This document shows, piece after piece, positions 53,927 through 62,569 of a stretch of 64,000 nucleotides of DNA (position 1 is its first letter; each line of letters starts with the position of its first letter). The notes under the pieces are model-generated. The model saw only the letters and a program-made list of their open reading frames with translations. It searched no databases and was not told the origin of the DNA. Made by a program: the position numbers and the translations under genes. The stretch is from Streptomyces iakyrus (GTDB lineage Bacteria; Actinomycetota; Actinomycetes; Streptomycetales; Streptomycetaceae), in assembly GCF_000717055.1 (NCBI RefSeq), contig NZ_JNXI01000005.1:211682-275681 (forward strand). The letters are read 5' to 3'.

Positions 53927-56108
53927 GAGATGCCTCCCCTTGCCTGTCCACGTCCCCGGGCCCGGTCGCCCGGCTGCCCGTTCCCGCGGAGTGGTCGTCC
54001 TCGTCCCGCGGCCCGTTCACGACCGGATCCCGTCCGGCCCGGCCCTCGGCACCACCCTGGCGCCCCGCCCCCTCCGGGCGACCCACGCCGTCGCCGGGAG
54101 GCTGCTGCTCAGCCCCCGCCGATTCGTCCTGCCGGCGCGCGCCCGATGCGGGCCTGGGCACCACACGCGAACCGTTGCCGGGCAGCGCCGTCGGATCGGC
54201 CGTAGGAGCGCTCCGCGGCGGTATCGGGTCCCGCTTCGCCCCCTGCGGCCCCGGCCCGCTCACCGGCTGCGCCGGCACCGTCGCCCGCTTCTCGCCGTCC
54301 CCGCCGCCGCACGGCAGACCGGCGTCGTCGAGCCCGCGGTTGCGCCGGGAGTCCTTGGGCTCCAGCGGTATCGGGGAGCCCCGCAGCGGCTCGTCGGCGG
54401 TCCTGGGCAGCGTCAGCCGGAACTGCGATCCCCCGCCCGGCTCGCCCCAGGCCTGCAGCCAGCCGCCGTGCAGCCGCGCGTCCTCCAGGGCGATGGACAG
54501 CCCCAGGCCCGTACCCCCCGTGGTACGCGCGCGTGCCGGGTCGGCCCGCCAGAAGCGGCTGAACACCCGGGTCGCCTCGCCCGGCTTGAGCCCGACCCCG
54601 TAGTCCCGCACCGCCACGGCGACGGCACCGCCGGCCGCGGCGAGCTTGACGACGACGTCCCTGCCCTCGCCGTGCTCGACGGCGTTGACCACGAGGTTGC
54701 GCAGCACCCGCTCCACGCGCCGGGCGTCGGCCTCGGCGACGACGGGCTGCTGGTCGCCGAGGACGCGGATCCGCGTCCCCTTGCGCTCCGCGAGCGGCTC
54801 GGCCCCGCTGACCACCCGCCGTACGACGTTCCTGAGGTCTATCGGCTCCGCCTCCAGCGCCGCGGCGCCCGCGTCGAACCGGCTGATCTCCAGCAGATCC
54901 GCGAGCAGCGACTCGAACCGGTCCAGCTGGTCCGCGAGCAGCTCCGCCGACCGCGCGGTGACCGGATCGAAATCCACCCGCGCCTCGTGGATGACGTCGG
55001 CGGCCATCCGTACGGTCGTCAGCGGCGTCCGCAGCTCGTGCGACACGTCCGACACGAACCGGCGCTGCATCCGCGACAGGTCCTCCAGCTGGCTGATCTT
55101 GAGCTGGAGGTTCTGCGCCATCTTGTTGAAGGCCTCACCGAGCCGCGCGATGTCGTCCTCGCCGGTGACCTTCATACGCTCCTGGAGCCGCCCGGCCGAC
55201 AGCCGCTCGGCGATCCCCGCCGCCATCCGCACCGGCGTCACGACCTGCCGCACCACGAGCCAGGCGATGGCCCCCAGCAGGACGACGACGAACAGCCCGG
55301 CCGTCGCCAGCGTGCCCTTGACCAGGCTCAGCGACTTCTCCTCCTGGGTGAGCGGGAAGAGGTAGTACAGCTGGTACGGGTCGCCGTTGGGGTCGTCGAC
55401 CTGCTGGCCGATGACCAGGCCCGGCTGGGAGTCCTTCGTCGGGTTGTTGTAGGTGATGCGGGTGTAGCTCTGCGCGGCCGTCGTACTGTGGCCGATCCGC
55501 TCGCGCAGGTCGGCGGGCACACTCCGGTTCCAGTCCACCTCGCCGGAGGCACGCTGCCCGCGGCCGCCCGCCCCCTCCGCGTCGGTGGCCGGGAGCGTCA
55601 CGACGTCGAAGGCGCCCTGGCCGCCGCTGGACAGGGAGGAGACGAGGTCGCTCATCCACGGGGTGACGTTCTGCGCGGGACGCCCGACCGACGTGGTGCC
55701 GTCGTCGCCGGTGCCACTCGCCGCTTCGTCGGCCCGCTGTTTGGCCACCGCGAACCCGCCGGTGGCCTGGCTCTGGGACGCCTTCACCTTGGCGTCCAGG
55801 AGGCCGTTGCGCACCTGCCCGATGACGACGAAGCCGAGCAGCAGCACGACGCCCAGCGACATCAGCAGCGTCGTGACGACGACCTTGAGCTGGATGTTGC
55901 GCCGCCACAACCGCATGACGGGCAGCAGGGGCCGGCGCACCCACCGCATGAACAGGCGGATGACGGGGCTGCCCTGGACTCCGCCCTGGAGCAGCAGCCC
56001 GCTCTCCAGGAACCGTCCCCAACGGGAGCCGGGTTTCTTCCGCCCGACAGGCCGCTCCGGGCGGGCCCCGGACCGGCCGGGCGCCGAAGCGGCACTGTCG
56101 CCGGACAT
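53916..56108 (-). CDS. mtrB: Sensor histidine kinase MtrB
   Basis: A 730-residue membrane histidine kinase. A cytoplasmic basic N-terminus leads to TM1 near residue 80-105, a periplasmic-side sensor region, TM2 near 275 and a HAMP domain (VVRQVVTPVRMAAGIAERLSAG). The phosphorylated histidine is in FVSDVSHELRTPLTTVR. The ATPase boxes (LRNLVVNAVEHGEG, DYGVGLKPGEATRVFSRFWR, GTGLGLSIA) are complete. A proline-rich low-complexity tail of about 120 residues follows. The ATG at 56108 begins one base after the mtrA stop; a GTG 11 codons upstream overlaps mtrA. It phosphorylates MtrA in control of cell-wall and developmental genes. Confidence 0.96.
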   Translation of the reverse strand: MSGDSAASAPGRSGARPERPVGRKKPGSRWGRFLESGLLLQGGVQGSPVIRLFMRWVRRPLLPVMRLWRRNIQLKVVVTTLLMSLGVVLLLGFVVIGQVRNGLLDAKVKASQSQATGGFAVAKQRADEAASGTGDDGTTSVGRPAQNVTPWMSDLVSSLSSGGQGAFDVVTLPATDAEGAGGRGQRASGEVDWNRSVPADLRERIGHSTTAAQSYTRITYNNPTKDSQPGLVIGQQVDDPNGDPYQLYYLFPLTQEEKSLSLVKGTLATAGLFVVVLLGAIAWLVVRQVVTPVRMAAGIAERLSAGRLQERMKVTGEDDIARLGEAFNKMAQNLQLKISQLEDLSRMQRRFVSDVSHELRTPLTTVRMAADVIHEARVDFDPVTARSAELLADQLDRFESLLADLLEISRFDAGAAALEAEPIDLRNVVRRVVSGAEPLAERKGTRIRVLGDQQPVVAEADARRVERVLRNLVVNAVEHGEGRDVVVKLAAAGGAVAVAVRDYGVGLKPGEATRVFSRFWRADPARARTTGGTGLGLSIALEDARLHGGWLQAWGEPGGGSQFRLTLPRTADEPLRGSPIPLEPKDSRRNRGLDDAGLPCGGGDGEKRATVPAQPVSGPGPQGAKRDPIPPRSAPTADPTALPGNGSRVVPRPASGARRQDESAGAEQQPPGDGVGRPEGAGRQGGAEGRAGRDPVVNGPRDEDDHSAGTGSRATGPGDVDRQGEASRGR

Positions 56109-56109
56109 G

Positions 56110-56799
56110 TCAGCTCGGTCCTGCCTTGTATCCGACACCACGGACGGTCACCACGATCTCCGGCTTCTCCGGGTCCTTCTCGACCTTGGAGCGCAGCCGC
56201 TGCACATGGACGTTGACCAGCCGCGTGTCCGCCGCGTGCCGGTAACCCCAGACCTGCTCCAGCAGCACCTCGCGCGTGAACACCTGCCACGGCTTGCGCG
56301 CGAGCGCGACCAGCAGGTCGAACTCCAGCGGCGTCAGCGCGATCGACTGCCCGTCCCGCTTCACGGAGTGCCCCGCCACATCGATGACCAGGTCACCGAT
56401 GGCGAGCTGCTCCGGAGCGGGCTCCTCCGACCTCCGCAGCCGCGCCCGGATCCGGGCCACCAGCTCCTTCGGCTTGAACGGCTTCACGATGTAGTCGTCG
56501 GCGCCCGACTCCAGGCCCACGACGACGTCGACCGTGTCGCTCTTCGCCGTCAGCATCACGATCGGCACACCCGACTCCGCCCTGATCAGGCGGCACACCT
56601 CGATGCCGTCGCGGCCGGGCAGCATCAGATCGAGCAGCACCAGGTCGGGCTTGGCCTCACGGAACGCGGCCAGCGCCTTGTCCCCGTCGGCCACGAACGA
56701 CGGCTCGAAACCCTCACCACGCAGCACGATGCCGAGCATCTCGGCCAGTGCGGTGTCGTCGTCGACGACAAGGACTCGTCCCTTCATAAACGACATCAT
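56110..56799 (-). CDS. mtrA: Response regulator MtrA
   Basis: A 229-residue OmpR-family regulator. The receiver domain (VLVVDDDTALAEMLGIVLRGEGF, phospho-acceptor in LVLLDLMLPGRDG, VMLTAKS, YIVKPFKPKELVARI) is followed by a winged-helix domain (LTPLEFDLLVALARKPWQVFTREVLLEQVWGY, DTRLVNVHVQRLRSKVEKDP, VVTVRGVGYK). It is almost identical to my memory of the S. coelicolor MtrA, an essential-type regulator of septation and development in actinobacteria and of antibiotic genes in Streptomyces. The start MMSFMKGRV at 56799 is chosen; ATG 56796 or 56787 are possible and the ribosome binding site is weak. It heads the mtrAB-lpqB operon. Confidence 0.97.
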   Translation of the reverse strand: MMSFMKGRVLVVDDDTALAEMLGIVLRGEGFEPSFVADGDKALAAFREAKPDLVLLDLMLPGRDGIEVCRLIRAESGVPIVMLTAKSDTVDVVVGLESGADDYIVKPFKPKELVARIRARLRRSEEPAPEQLAIGDLVIDVAGHSVKRDGQSIALTPLEFDLLVALARKPWQVFTREVLLEQVWGYRHAADTRLVNVHVQRLRSKVEKDPEKPEIVVTVRGVGYKAGPS

Positions 56800-56973
56800 C
56801 CCATTCTCATAACAGTGGCGAAGGCAGTGGTGAGGTAGGTCACCGGCCAGTGACCATAGTCGCAGCAAGCGCTACTGTCTGCCCTCGCCGGGCCCGCAGA
56901 CGATCTCCAGCAGGGCGGAGAGGCGAGGGTGCCGGAGCACGCCGCCGCCCCGTGCACCCACGCAGCGCCCGGC

Positions 56974-58122
56974 TCAGCCCGCGGCCACCCGGCTTGACCG
57001 GGCACACATCTCGGCGAGCGCCTCGGCCGTCACAGGCGAAACAGCGCCCTCCTCCGTGACGATCGCCGTCACCAGCTCGGCCGGCGTCACGTCGAACGCC
57101 GGGTTGTACGCCTGCGTCCCCAGCGGCGCCACCGGAATCCCACCGCCCGCCTCCGCACCGACCACCGGCACCTGCGGCGCCGTCACCTCGGTCACCTCAT
57201 GCCCAGGACGCTGCTCCACCTCGACGGACGCCCCGTCCGCGGTGTCCAGATCCACCGTCGTCACCGGCGCCACCACGATGAACGGCACGTGGTGGTACCG
57301 CGCCAGCACCGCCAGCGGATAGCTCCCGACCTTGTTCGCCACCGAACCGTCCGCCGTGATGCGGTCCGCCCCGATCAGCACCGCGTCCACCTCCCCCGCG
57401 GCGAACAGCGACCCCGCCGCGTTGTCGGTGAGCAGCGTGTACGCCATCCCGCTGCGAGCCGCCTCGTACGCCGTCAGACGAGCGCCCTGCAGCAGCGGCC
57501 GCGTCTCGTCCACCCACAGCCGCCGCAGCCGCCCCGTCCGGTGCGCCGCGAGCGCCACCGCGAACGCCGTCCCCTCCCCGCCCGACACCAGCGAACCGGT
57601 GTTGCAGTGGGTGAGGATCCGGTGCCCGCCACCGGGCAGCAGCTCGTCCAGCAGCGCCAGCCCGTGCTCGGCCATCCGCCCACTGGCCTCGGCGTCCTCC
57701 CGGTGCAGCTGCCGCGCCGCGGCCAGCGCCGCCGCGGCCGCCTGCCGGACGTCACCGCCCTTGGCGAGCGCCGCCTCATGGGCCGACTGGGCCCGACGCA
57801 CGCCCACGGCCAGGTTCACCGCCGTCGGCCGGGCACTCGCCAGCGCGGCCGCCGCCTCGTCCACGTCGAAGCCCCGCGCGGCGGCGAGCGCGACGCCGTA
57901 CGCCCCCGCGATGCCGAGCAGCGGCGCCCCGCGCACCGCCAGCGAACGGATCGCCTCCACGAGTGCGGACGCGTCCGTACAGACCCGTTCGACCTCCTCG
58001 GCGGGCAGCCTCGTCTGGTCCAGCAGGACCAGAACCGGGCCTTCCGGTGGCTCTTCCCAGCGGATCGCCGGGATCTCGGTCGGCCGCTTGTCATCGCCGC
58101 TGTGCGCGTACTGATCAGCCAT
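56974..58122 (-). CDS. mtnA: S-methyl-5-thioribose-1-phosphate isomerase
   Basis: A 382-residue eIF2B-like sugar-phosphate isomerase. It converts methylthioribose-1-phosphate to methylthioribulose-1-phosphate in methionine salvage. The catalytic cysteine is in THCNTGSLVSGG and the catalytic aspartate in VLIGADRITADGSVANKVGSYPLAV; the substrate-binding RGAPLLGIAGAYG is near residue 63. The ending (GTQAYNPAFDVTPAELVTAIVTEEG) is also typical. The start is ATG 58122 and divergent from the membrane-protein operon. It precedes mtrA on the same strand with 174 bases between them, so it is probably a separate unit. Confidence 0.96.
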   Translation of the reverse strand: MADQYAHSGDDKRPTEIPAIRWEEPPEGPVLVLLDQTRLPAEEVERVCTDASALVEAIRSLAVRGAPLLGIAGAYGVALAAARGFDVDEAAAALASARPTAVNLAVGVRRAQSAHEAALAKGGDVRQAAAAALAAARQLHREDAEASGRMAEHGLALLDELLPGGGHRILTHCNTGSLVSGGEGTAFAVALAAHRTGRLRRLWVDETRPLLQGARLTAYEAARSGMAYTLLTDNAAGSLFAAGEVDAVLIGADRITADGSVANKVGSYPLAVLARYHHVPFIVVAPVTTVDLDTADGASVEVEQRPGHEVTEVTAPQVPVVGAEAGGGIPVAPLGTQAYNPAFDVTPAELVTAIVTEEGAVSPVTAEALAEMCARSSRVAAG

Positions 58123-58262
58123 GCCGTCAGTCTGCCCCCTATCGAGCGGACAATTGAAGGTACGCAGCCCCTACCGCGGCCGGTCACTCCAAGACCACCC
58201 CATGGCACGATGGCTGCCAACCTGCCGCCGCGACCGCGGACGGGCACCGTGAAGGAGCGACG

Positions 58263-59615
58263 ATGAACGACACTCCGGGCTGGGCCTCGCCCGGATCCGC
58301 CCCGTCCGACGGGCAGAAGCCGGACCAGTCCGGACCTGCCGAGCCCACCGACCGCCCCGCCCCCGCACAGCCCGCGGACCAGCCGGCCCAGCCCGGCCAG
58401 GCCCCGCAGGACGCCGGCCCGCAGTGGTCCAAGGAACAACCGCCACCGGCCCAGTGGTCCGCCCCCAGCGGCCCGGCGGCCCCCGGCCAGGCGCCCCCGC
58501 CCCCGCCCCCCGGCCCGGGCTGGGGCAACCAGCCCCCCGGCGGCTACGGCCCCGCAGGCCACGGCGGATACGGCGCGCCCGGAGCTCACGGCGGCTGGGG
58601 AAGCGGCTGGGGCGGCCCCCCGCCCGCCGCCAAGCCCGGCATCATCCCGCTCCGCCCGCTCGGCGTGGGCGAGATCCTCGACGGCGCGGTCTCCACCATG
58701 CGCACCTACTGGCGCACGGTCCTCGGCATCTCCCTGACCGTCGCCGTCCTCACCGAGCTCATCGTCGTCCTGTTCCAGGGCCTCGTCCTGAACGACTCCA
58801 GCACCGAAGCCCTCAACGACCCCAGCGCCACCCTCAGCGAGCTGAGCCGCGCCATGGGCGACGCCATGCTCAACTCCAGCGTCGTCTTCGTGATCTCCCT
58901 GGTCGGTACCGTCATCGCGACCGCCCTGCTCACCACCGTCACCAGCCGCGCCGTACTCGGCACATCGGTGACCATCGGCGAGGCCTGGCGCGACGCCCGC
59001 CCCCAGATCCTCAAACTGTTCGGCCTCATCTGCGTGTTGCTGCTCATCACCGTCGGCGTCGTCACCGTGGGAGCCCTGCCCGGCCTCCTCGTGACCATCG
59101 CCGGGAGCAGCGGCCCGGGCGTCGCCCTCACCGTCCTCGGCATCATCGGCGCCGGCATCGTCGCCCTGTGGCTGGCCATCCGCTTCTCCCTCGCCTCTCC
59201 CGCCCTCATGCTGGAGAAGCAGGGCATCAAGAAGGCCATGAGCCGCTCCGCGAAGCTCGTCCAGGGCACCTGGTGGCGGATCTTCGGCATCCAGCTGCTC
59301 GCCACGCTCATCGCGAACGTCGTCGCCTCGATCATCGTCATCCCCTTCACCCTCCTCGCCGCGGCCCTCAGCGGCGACGGCCTCACCGGCTGGCTCAACA
59401 CCGGTGTCGGCAGCCTCGGCTGGACGTTCCTCATCATCAGCGGCATCGGCTCGGTGATCGGCTCCATGATCACGTTCCCCATCACGGCCGGCGTCACCGT
59501 GCTCCTCTACATCGACCAGCGCATCCGCCGCGAGGCCCTCGACCTCGAACTGGCCCGCGCCGCCGGCGTCCAGGGCTACGGCTCCACCGCCCCCGGCGCC
59601 ACCCCGGGGAGCTGA
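58263..59615 (+). CDS. Membrane protein with glycerophosphodiesterase-type membrane domain
   Basis: A 450-residue protein. The first 115 residues are Pro/Gly/Gln/Ala-rich and disordered, on the cytoplasmic side. About six long hydrophobic segments follow (LGISLTVAVLTELIVVLFQGL, SVVFVISLVGTVIATALL, LFGLICVLLLITVGVVTVGAL and later ones). The segment KPGIIPLRPLGVGEILDGAVSTMRTYWRTVLG is the conserved entrance to this family in actinobacteria, related to the GPDPase membrane domain (from memory). The ATG at 58263 follows GAAGGAGCGACG, a strong site. It heads a five-gene coupled operon with DUF4129, DUF4350, MoxR and DUF58 genes; function unknown. Confidence 0.82.
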   Translation: MNDTPGWASPGSAPSDGQKPDQSGPAEPTDRPAPAQPADQPAQPGQAPQDAGPQWSKEQPPPAQWSAPSGPAAPGQAPPPPPPGPGWGNQPPGGYGPAGHGGYGAPGAHGGWGSGWGGPPPAAKPGIIPLRPLGVGEILDGAVSTMRTYWRTVLGISLTVAVLTELIVVLFQGLVLNDSSTEALNDPSATLSELSRAMGDAMLNSSVVFVISLVGTVIATALLTTVTSRAVLGTSVTIGEAWRDARPQILKLFGLICVLLLITVGVVTVGALPGLLVTIAGSSGPGVALTVLGIIGAGIVALWLAIRFSLASPALMLEKQGIKKAMSRSAKLVQGTWWRIFGIQLLATLIANVVASIIVIPFTLLAAALSGDGLTGWLNTGVGSLGWTFLIISGIGSVIGSMITFPITAGVTVLLYIDQRIRREALDLELARAAGVQGYGSTAPGATPGS

Positions 59616-59619
59616 TGCG

Positions 59620-60387
59620 GTGAGCCGGGCGGGGGAACTTCTCACAACGGCGCTGCCACGCGCCGGCATACGGACGCTGCTGAGCGCCGGCGACACCTCC
59701 CTGCTGTCGCCGGTCCGCTCCGCCGACGAGCCGCCCCTCACCATCCCGCGCGACCCCGCGCGCGAGGCGGCCCGGCGCGAGCTGTCCAAGCGCATGTACC
59801 ACGAGAACGACCCCAGCCTGTTCCAGCGCGCCCTCGACGCCTTCTGGGACTGGCTCGGCAAACTCCTCAACGCCGCCTCGACCGCCACCCCCGGCGGCAC
59901 ACTCGGCCTGATCGTCGTCGTCCTGGCCGTCATCGCCGTCCTGGCCGCCCTGTGGTGGCGCCTGGGCACCCCGCGCCGCCAACCCACCTCGTCAGCAACC
60001 CTGTTCGACGACCGCCCCCGCAGCGCCGCCGACCACCGCGCCACCGCCGAGGCACACGCCGCCCAGGGCCACTGGAACCAGGCCGTCCAGGAACGCATGC
60101 GCGCCCTCGTCCGCGCCCTGGAGGAACGCGCCCTCCTCGACGTCCGCCCCGGCCGCACCGCCGACGAGGCCGCAGCCGAAGCCGGCCGCGCCCTGCCCGC
60201 CCACACCGACCGGCTGCGCACCGCCGCCCGCGACTTCGACGACGTCACATACGGCGGCCGCTCGGCGACCGAACAGTCGTACCACCGCATCGCGGAACTC
60301 GACCGCGACCTGGAACGCACCAAGCCCCAGCTCGCGACGAGCAGCGCCACCACGGCCCCCAACACCCGCCAGGGAGCCGCCGAATGA
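59620..60387 (+). CDS. DUF4129 domain membrane protein
   Basis: A 255-residue protein with one or two membrane segments (TLGLIVVVLAVIAVLAALWW at about 95-115) and a cytoplasmic C-terminal DUF4129 domain (WNQAVQERMRALVRALEERALLDVRPGRTADEAAAEAGRALP). DUF4129 proteins are found in MoxR/DUF58 operons and may belong to membrane-linked chaperone or transglutaminase systems; no activity is established. The GTG at 59620 is four bases after the previous stop and seven bases after GGGGAG. The stop overlaps the next ATG. Confidence 0.85.
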   Translation: MSRAGELLTTALPRAGIRTLLSAGDTSLLSPVRSADEPPLTIPRDPAREAARRELSKRMYHENDPSLFQRALDAFWDWLGKLLNAASTATPGGTLGLIVVVLAVIAVLAALWWRLGTPRRQPTSSATLFDDRPRSAADHRATAEAHAAQGHWNQAVQERMRALVRALEERALLDVRPGRTADEAAAEAGRALPAHTDRLRTAARDFDDVTYGGRSATEQSYHRIAELDRDLERTKPQLATSSATTAPNTRQGAAE

Positions 60388-61580
60388 CCACCGAGGCCAC
60401 CCTCACGTCCACCTCGGCCTCGCCCACCGCCCGCCAGGTGTGGACCCGCGCGCGCGGTATCGCACTCGCCCTGGTGGTACTCCTCGCGGGAGCCGTCGCC
60501 ATCGCCGTCATTCGTTCCGACGCCCGCCACGGCGAACTCGACCCGCGCTCCGCCGACCCGGGCGGCAGCCGCGCCGTCGCCGAACTCCTCGCCGACCGGG
60601 GCGTGGACACCCGCGTGGTCACCACCCTGGACGAGGCAGCCACCGCGGCCGGCCCGGACACCACCCTCCTGGTCGCCGCCCCCGACCTGCTGACCCCCAC
60701 TCAGCAGACCCGGCTGCACAACGCGTTCGCCGACTCCCGCGGCCGCACCGTCCTGGTCGCCTCCGGCAGCGCCTCCATCGAACGGCTCGCCCCCGGCGTC
60801 ACCGCCGACCCCGCCACCAGCCTCGACTCGACGCTCTCCCCCGACTGCGCCCTGCCCGCCGCCCAGCGGGCCGGCACCGCCGACACGGGCGGCGTCCGCT
60901 ACTCCACCACCCACCTCGGCGCCGACGCGTGCTACCCCAGCGAACGCCTGGCAACCCTGCTGCGCATCCCGGACAGCACAGGGGACGGCGACACCATCGC
61001 CCTGGGCGCGCCCGACATACTCCTCAACGACCACCTCGACGAGCAGGGCAACGCCTCGCTCGCCCTCCAACTCCTCGGCTCGCGCCCCCATCTGGTCTGG
61101 TACCTCCCCTCGCTCTCCGACACGTCGGCAGCCAACCCCGACGACGAACGCAGCTTCTTCGACCTGCTCCCCTCGGGCTGGCTCTGGGGCACCCTGCAGC
61201 TCTTCATCGCCGCGGCCCTGGCCGCCCTCTGGCGGGCACGTCGGCTCGGCCCCCTCGTGCCCGAAAAACTCCCCGTCGCGATCCGCGCCTCCGAAACCGC
61301 CGAAGGCCGCGCCCGGCTCTACCGCAAGACCGACGCCCGCGACCGCGCGGCCGACGCTCTGCGCTCCACCACCCGCACCCGCCTCGCCCCCCTCGTAGGC
61401 GTCCCCGTCACCCAGGCGCACACGCCCGAGGCCCTTCTCCCCGCCCTGTCCGCCCACCTCCACGGCGACGGCCAGGACCAGCAATCCCTCCTCTTCGGAC
61501 CACCGCCCAGCGACGACGCAGCACTCATCGCACTCGCCGACCGACTCGACGCCCTCGAAAGAGAGGTACGCCGTCCATGA
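60384..61580 (+). CDS. DUF4350 domain membrane protein
   Basis: A 398-residue protein. TM1 is near residues 28-47 and TM2 near 268-288 (WGTLQLFIAAALAALWRARRLGPLVPEKLPVA), with the domain between them outside. The pattern DPRSADPGGSRAVAELLADRGVDTRVV followed by TLLVAAPDLL is the GATase1-like DUF4350 fold. The C-terminal cytoplasmic part is helical. It overlaps both neighbours (ATGA junctions) in the MoxR/DUF58 operon, so the products are probably made in fixed proportion and act together. Confidence 0.87.
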   Translation: MTTEATLTSTSASPTARQVWTRARGIALALVVLLAGAVAIAVIRSDARHGELDPRSADPGGSRAVAELLADRGVDTRVVTTLDEAATAAGPDTTLLVAAPDLLTPTQQTRLHNAFADSRGRTVLVASGSASIERLAPGVTADPATSLDSTLSPDCALPAAQRAGTADTGGVRYSTTHLGADACYPSERLATLLRIPDSTGDGDTIALGAPDILLNDHLDEQGNASLALQLLGSRPHLVWYLPSLSDTSAANPDDERSFFDLLPSGWLWGTLQLFIAAALAALWRARRLGPLVPEKLPVAIRASETAEGRARLYRKTDARDRAADALRSTTRTRLAPLVGVPVTQAHTPEALLPALSAHLHGDGQDQQSLLFGPPPSDDAALIALADRLDALEREVRRP

Positions 61581-62569
61581 TGGACCCGACCACTGACAAC
61601 GCTGGGCAGACCGGGGACCCGGGCACCGCCCGAGACGCCCTGGAGGCCCTGCGCGCCGAGATCGCCAAGGCCGTGGTCGGCCAGGACCCCGCCGTCACCG
61701 GCCTCGTCGTCGCCCTGCTCTGCCGCGGCCACGTCCTCCTCGAAGGCGTCCCCGGCGTCGCCAAGACCCTCCTGGTCCGCGCCCTCGCCTCCGCCCTCGA
61801 ACTCGACACCAAGCGCGTCCAGTTCACGCCCGACCTCATGCCGAGCGACGTGACCGGCTCCCTGGTCTACGACACCCGCAGCGCCGAGTTCTCCTTCCAG
61901 CCCGGCCCCGTCTTCACCAACCTCCTCCTCGCCGACGAGATCAACCGCACGCCCCCCAAGACCCAGTCGTCCCTCCTCGAAGCCATGGAGGAACGCCAGG
62001 TCACCGTCGACGGCACCCCCCGCCCCCTCCCCGACCCGTTCCTGGTCGCAGCGACCCAGAATCCGGTCGAGTACGAGGGCACCTACCCCCTCCCGGAAGC
62101 CCAGCTCGACCGCTTCCTCCTCAAACTCACCATCCCCCTCCCCTCCCGCCAGGACGAGATCGACGTCCTCACCCGCCACGCCGAGGGCTTCAACCCCCGC
62201 GACCTCCACGCCGCCGGCGTACGCCCCGTAGCGGGCCCCGCCGACCTGGAGGCAGCCCGCGCAGCGGTCGCCAAGACGACCATCTCCCCGGAAATCACCG
62301 CCTACGTCGTCGACATCTGCCGCGCCACCCGCGAGTCGCCCTCCCTCACCCTGGGTGTCTCTCCCCGAGGCGCCACGGCCCTCCTGGCCACCGCCCGCGC
62401 CTGGGCCTGGCTGACCGGCCGCGACTACGTCATCCCGGACGACGTGAAGGCCCTCGCCCTGCCCACCCTCCGCCACCGCGTGCAACTCCGCCCGGAGGCC
62501 GAAATGGAAGGCGTGACGGCCGACTCCGTCATCAACGCGATCCTCGCCCACGTCCCCGTCCCCCGCTGA
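61577..62569 (+). CDS. MoxR-type AAA+ ATPase
   Basis: A 330-residue AAA+ protein. Walker A is GVPGVAKTLL near residue 55, Walker B is LLADEINR near 112, with sensor 1 in VAATQNPVEYEGTYPLPEAQLDRF and the C-terminal lid (DYVIPDDVKALALPTLRHR). MoxR ATPases act as chaperones that help load metals or remodel proteins, often working with von Willebrand-type or DUF58 partners encoded next to them, as here. ATG 61577 and ATG 61580 are adjacent starts. The stop overlaps the DUF58 start (TGATGG). Confidence 0.95.
   Translation: MMDPTTDNAGQTGDPGTARDALEALRAEIAKAVVGQDPAVTGLVVALLCRGHVLLEGVPGVAKTLLVRALASALELDTKRVQFTPDLMPSDVTGSLVYDTRSAEFSFQPGPVFTNLLLADEINRTPPKTQSSLLEAMEERQVTVDGTPRPLPDPFLVAATQNPVEYEGTYPLPEAQLDRFLLKLTIPLPSRQDEIDVLTRHAEGFNPRDLHAAGVRPVAGPADLEAARAAVAKTTISPEITAYVVDICRATRESPSLTLGVSPRGATALLATARAWAWLTGRDYVIPDDVKALALPTLRHRVQLRPEAEMEGVTADSVINAILAHVPVPR

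Noticed and set aside
57816..61484. 1222-residue minus-strand frame across the MoxR/DUF operon
   Set aside because: It is the Gly/Ala/Arg-rich complement of five well-supported plus-strand genes, and its composition is typical of a shadow in high-GC DNA.
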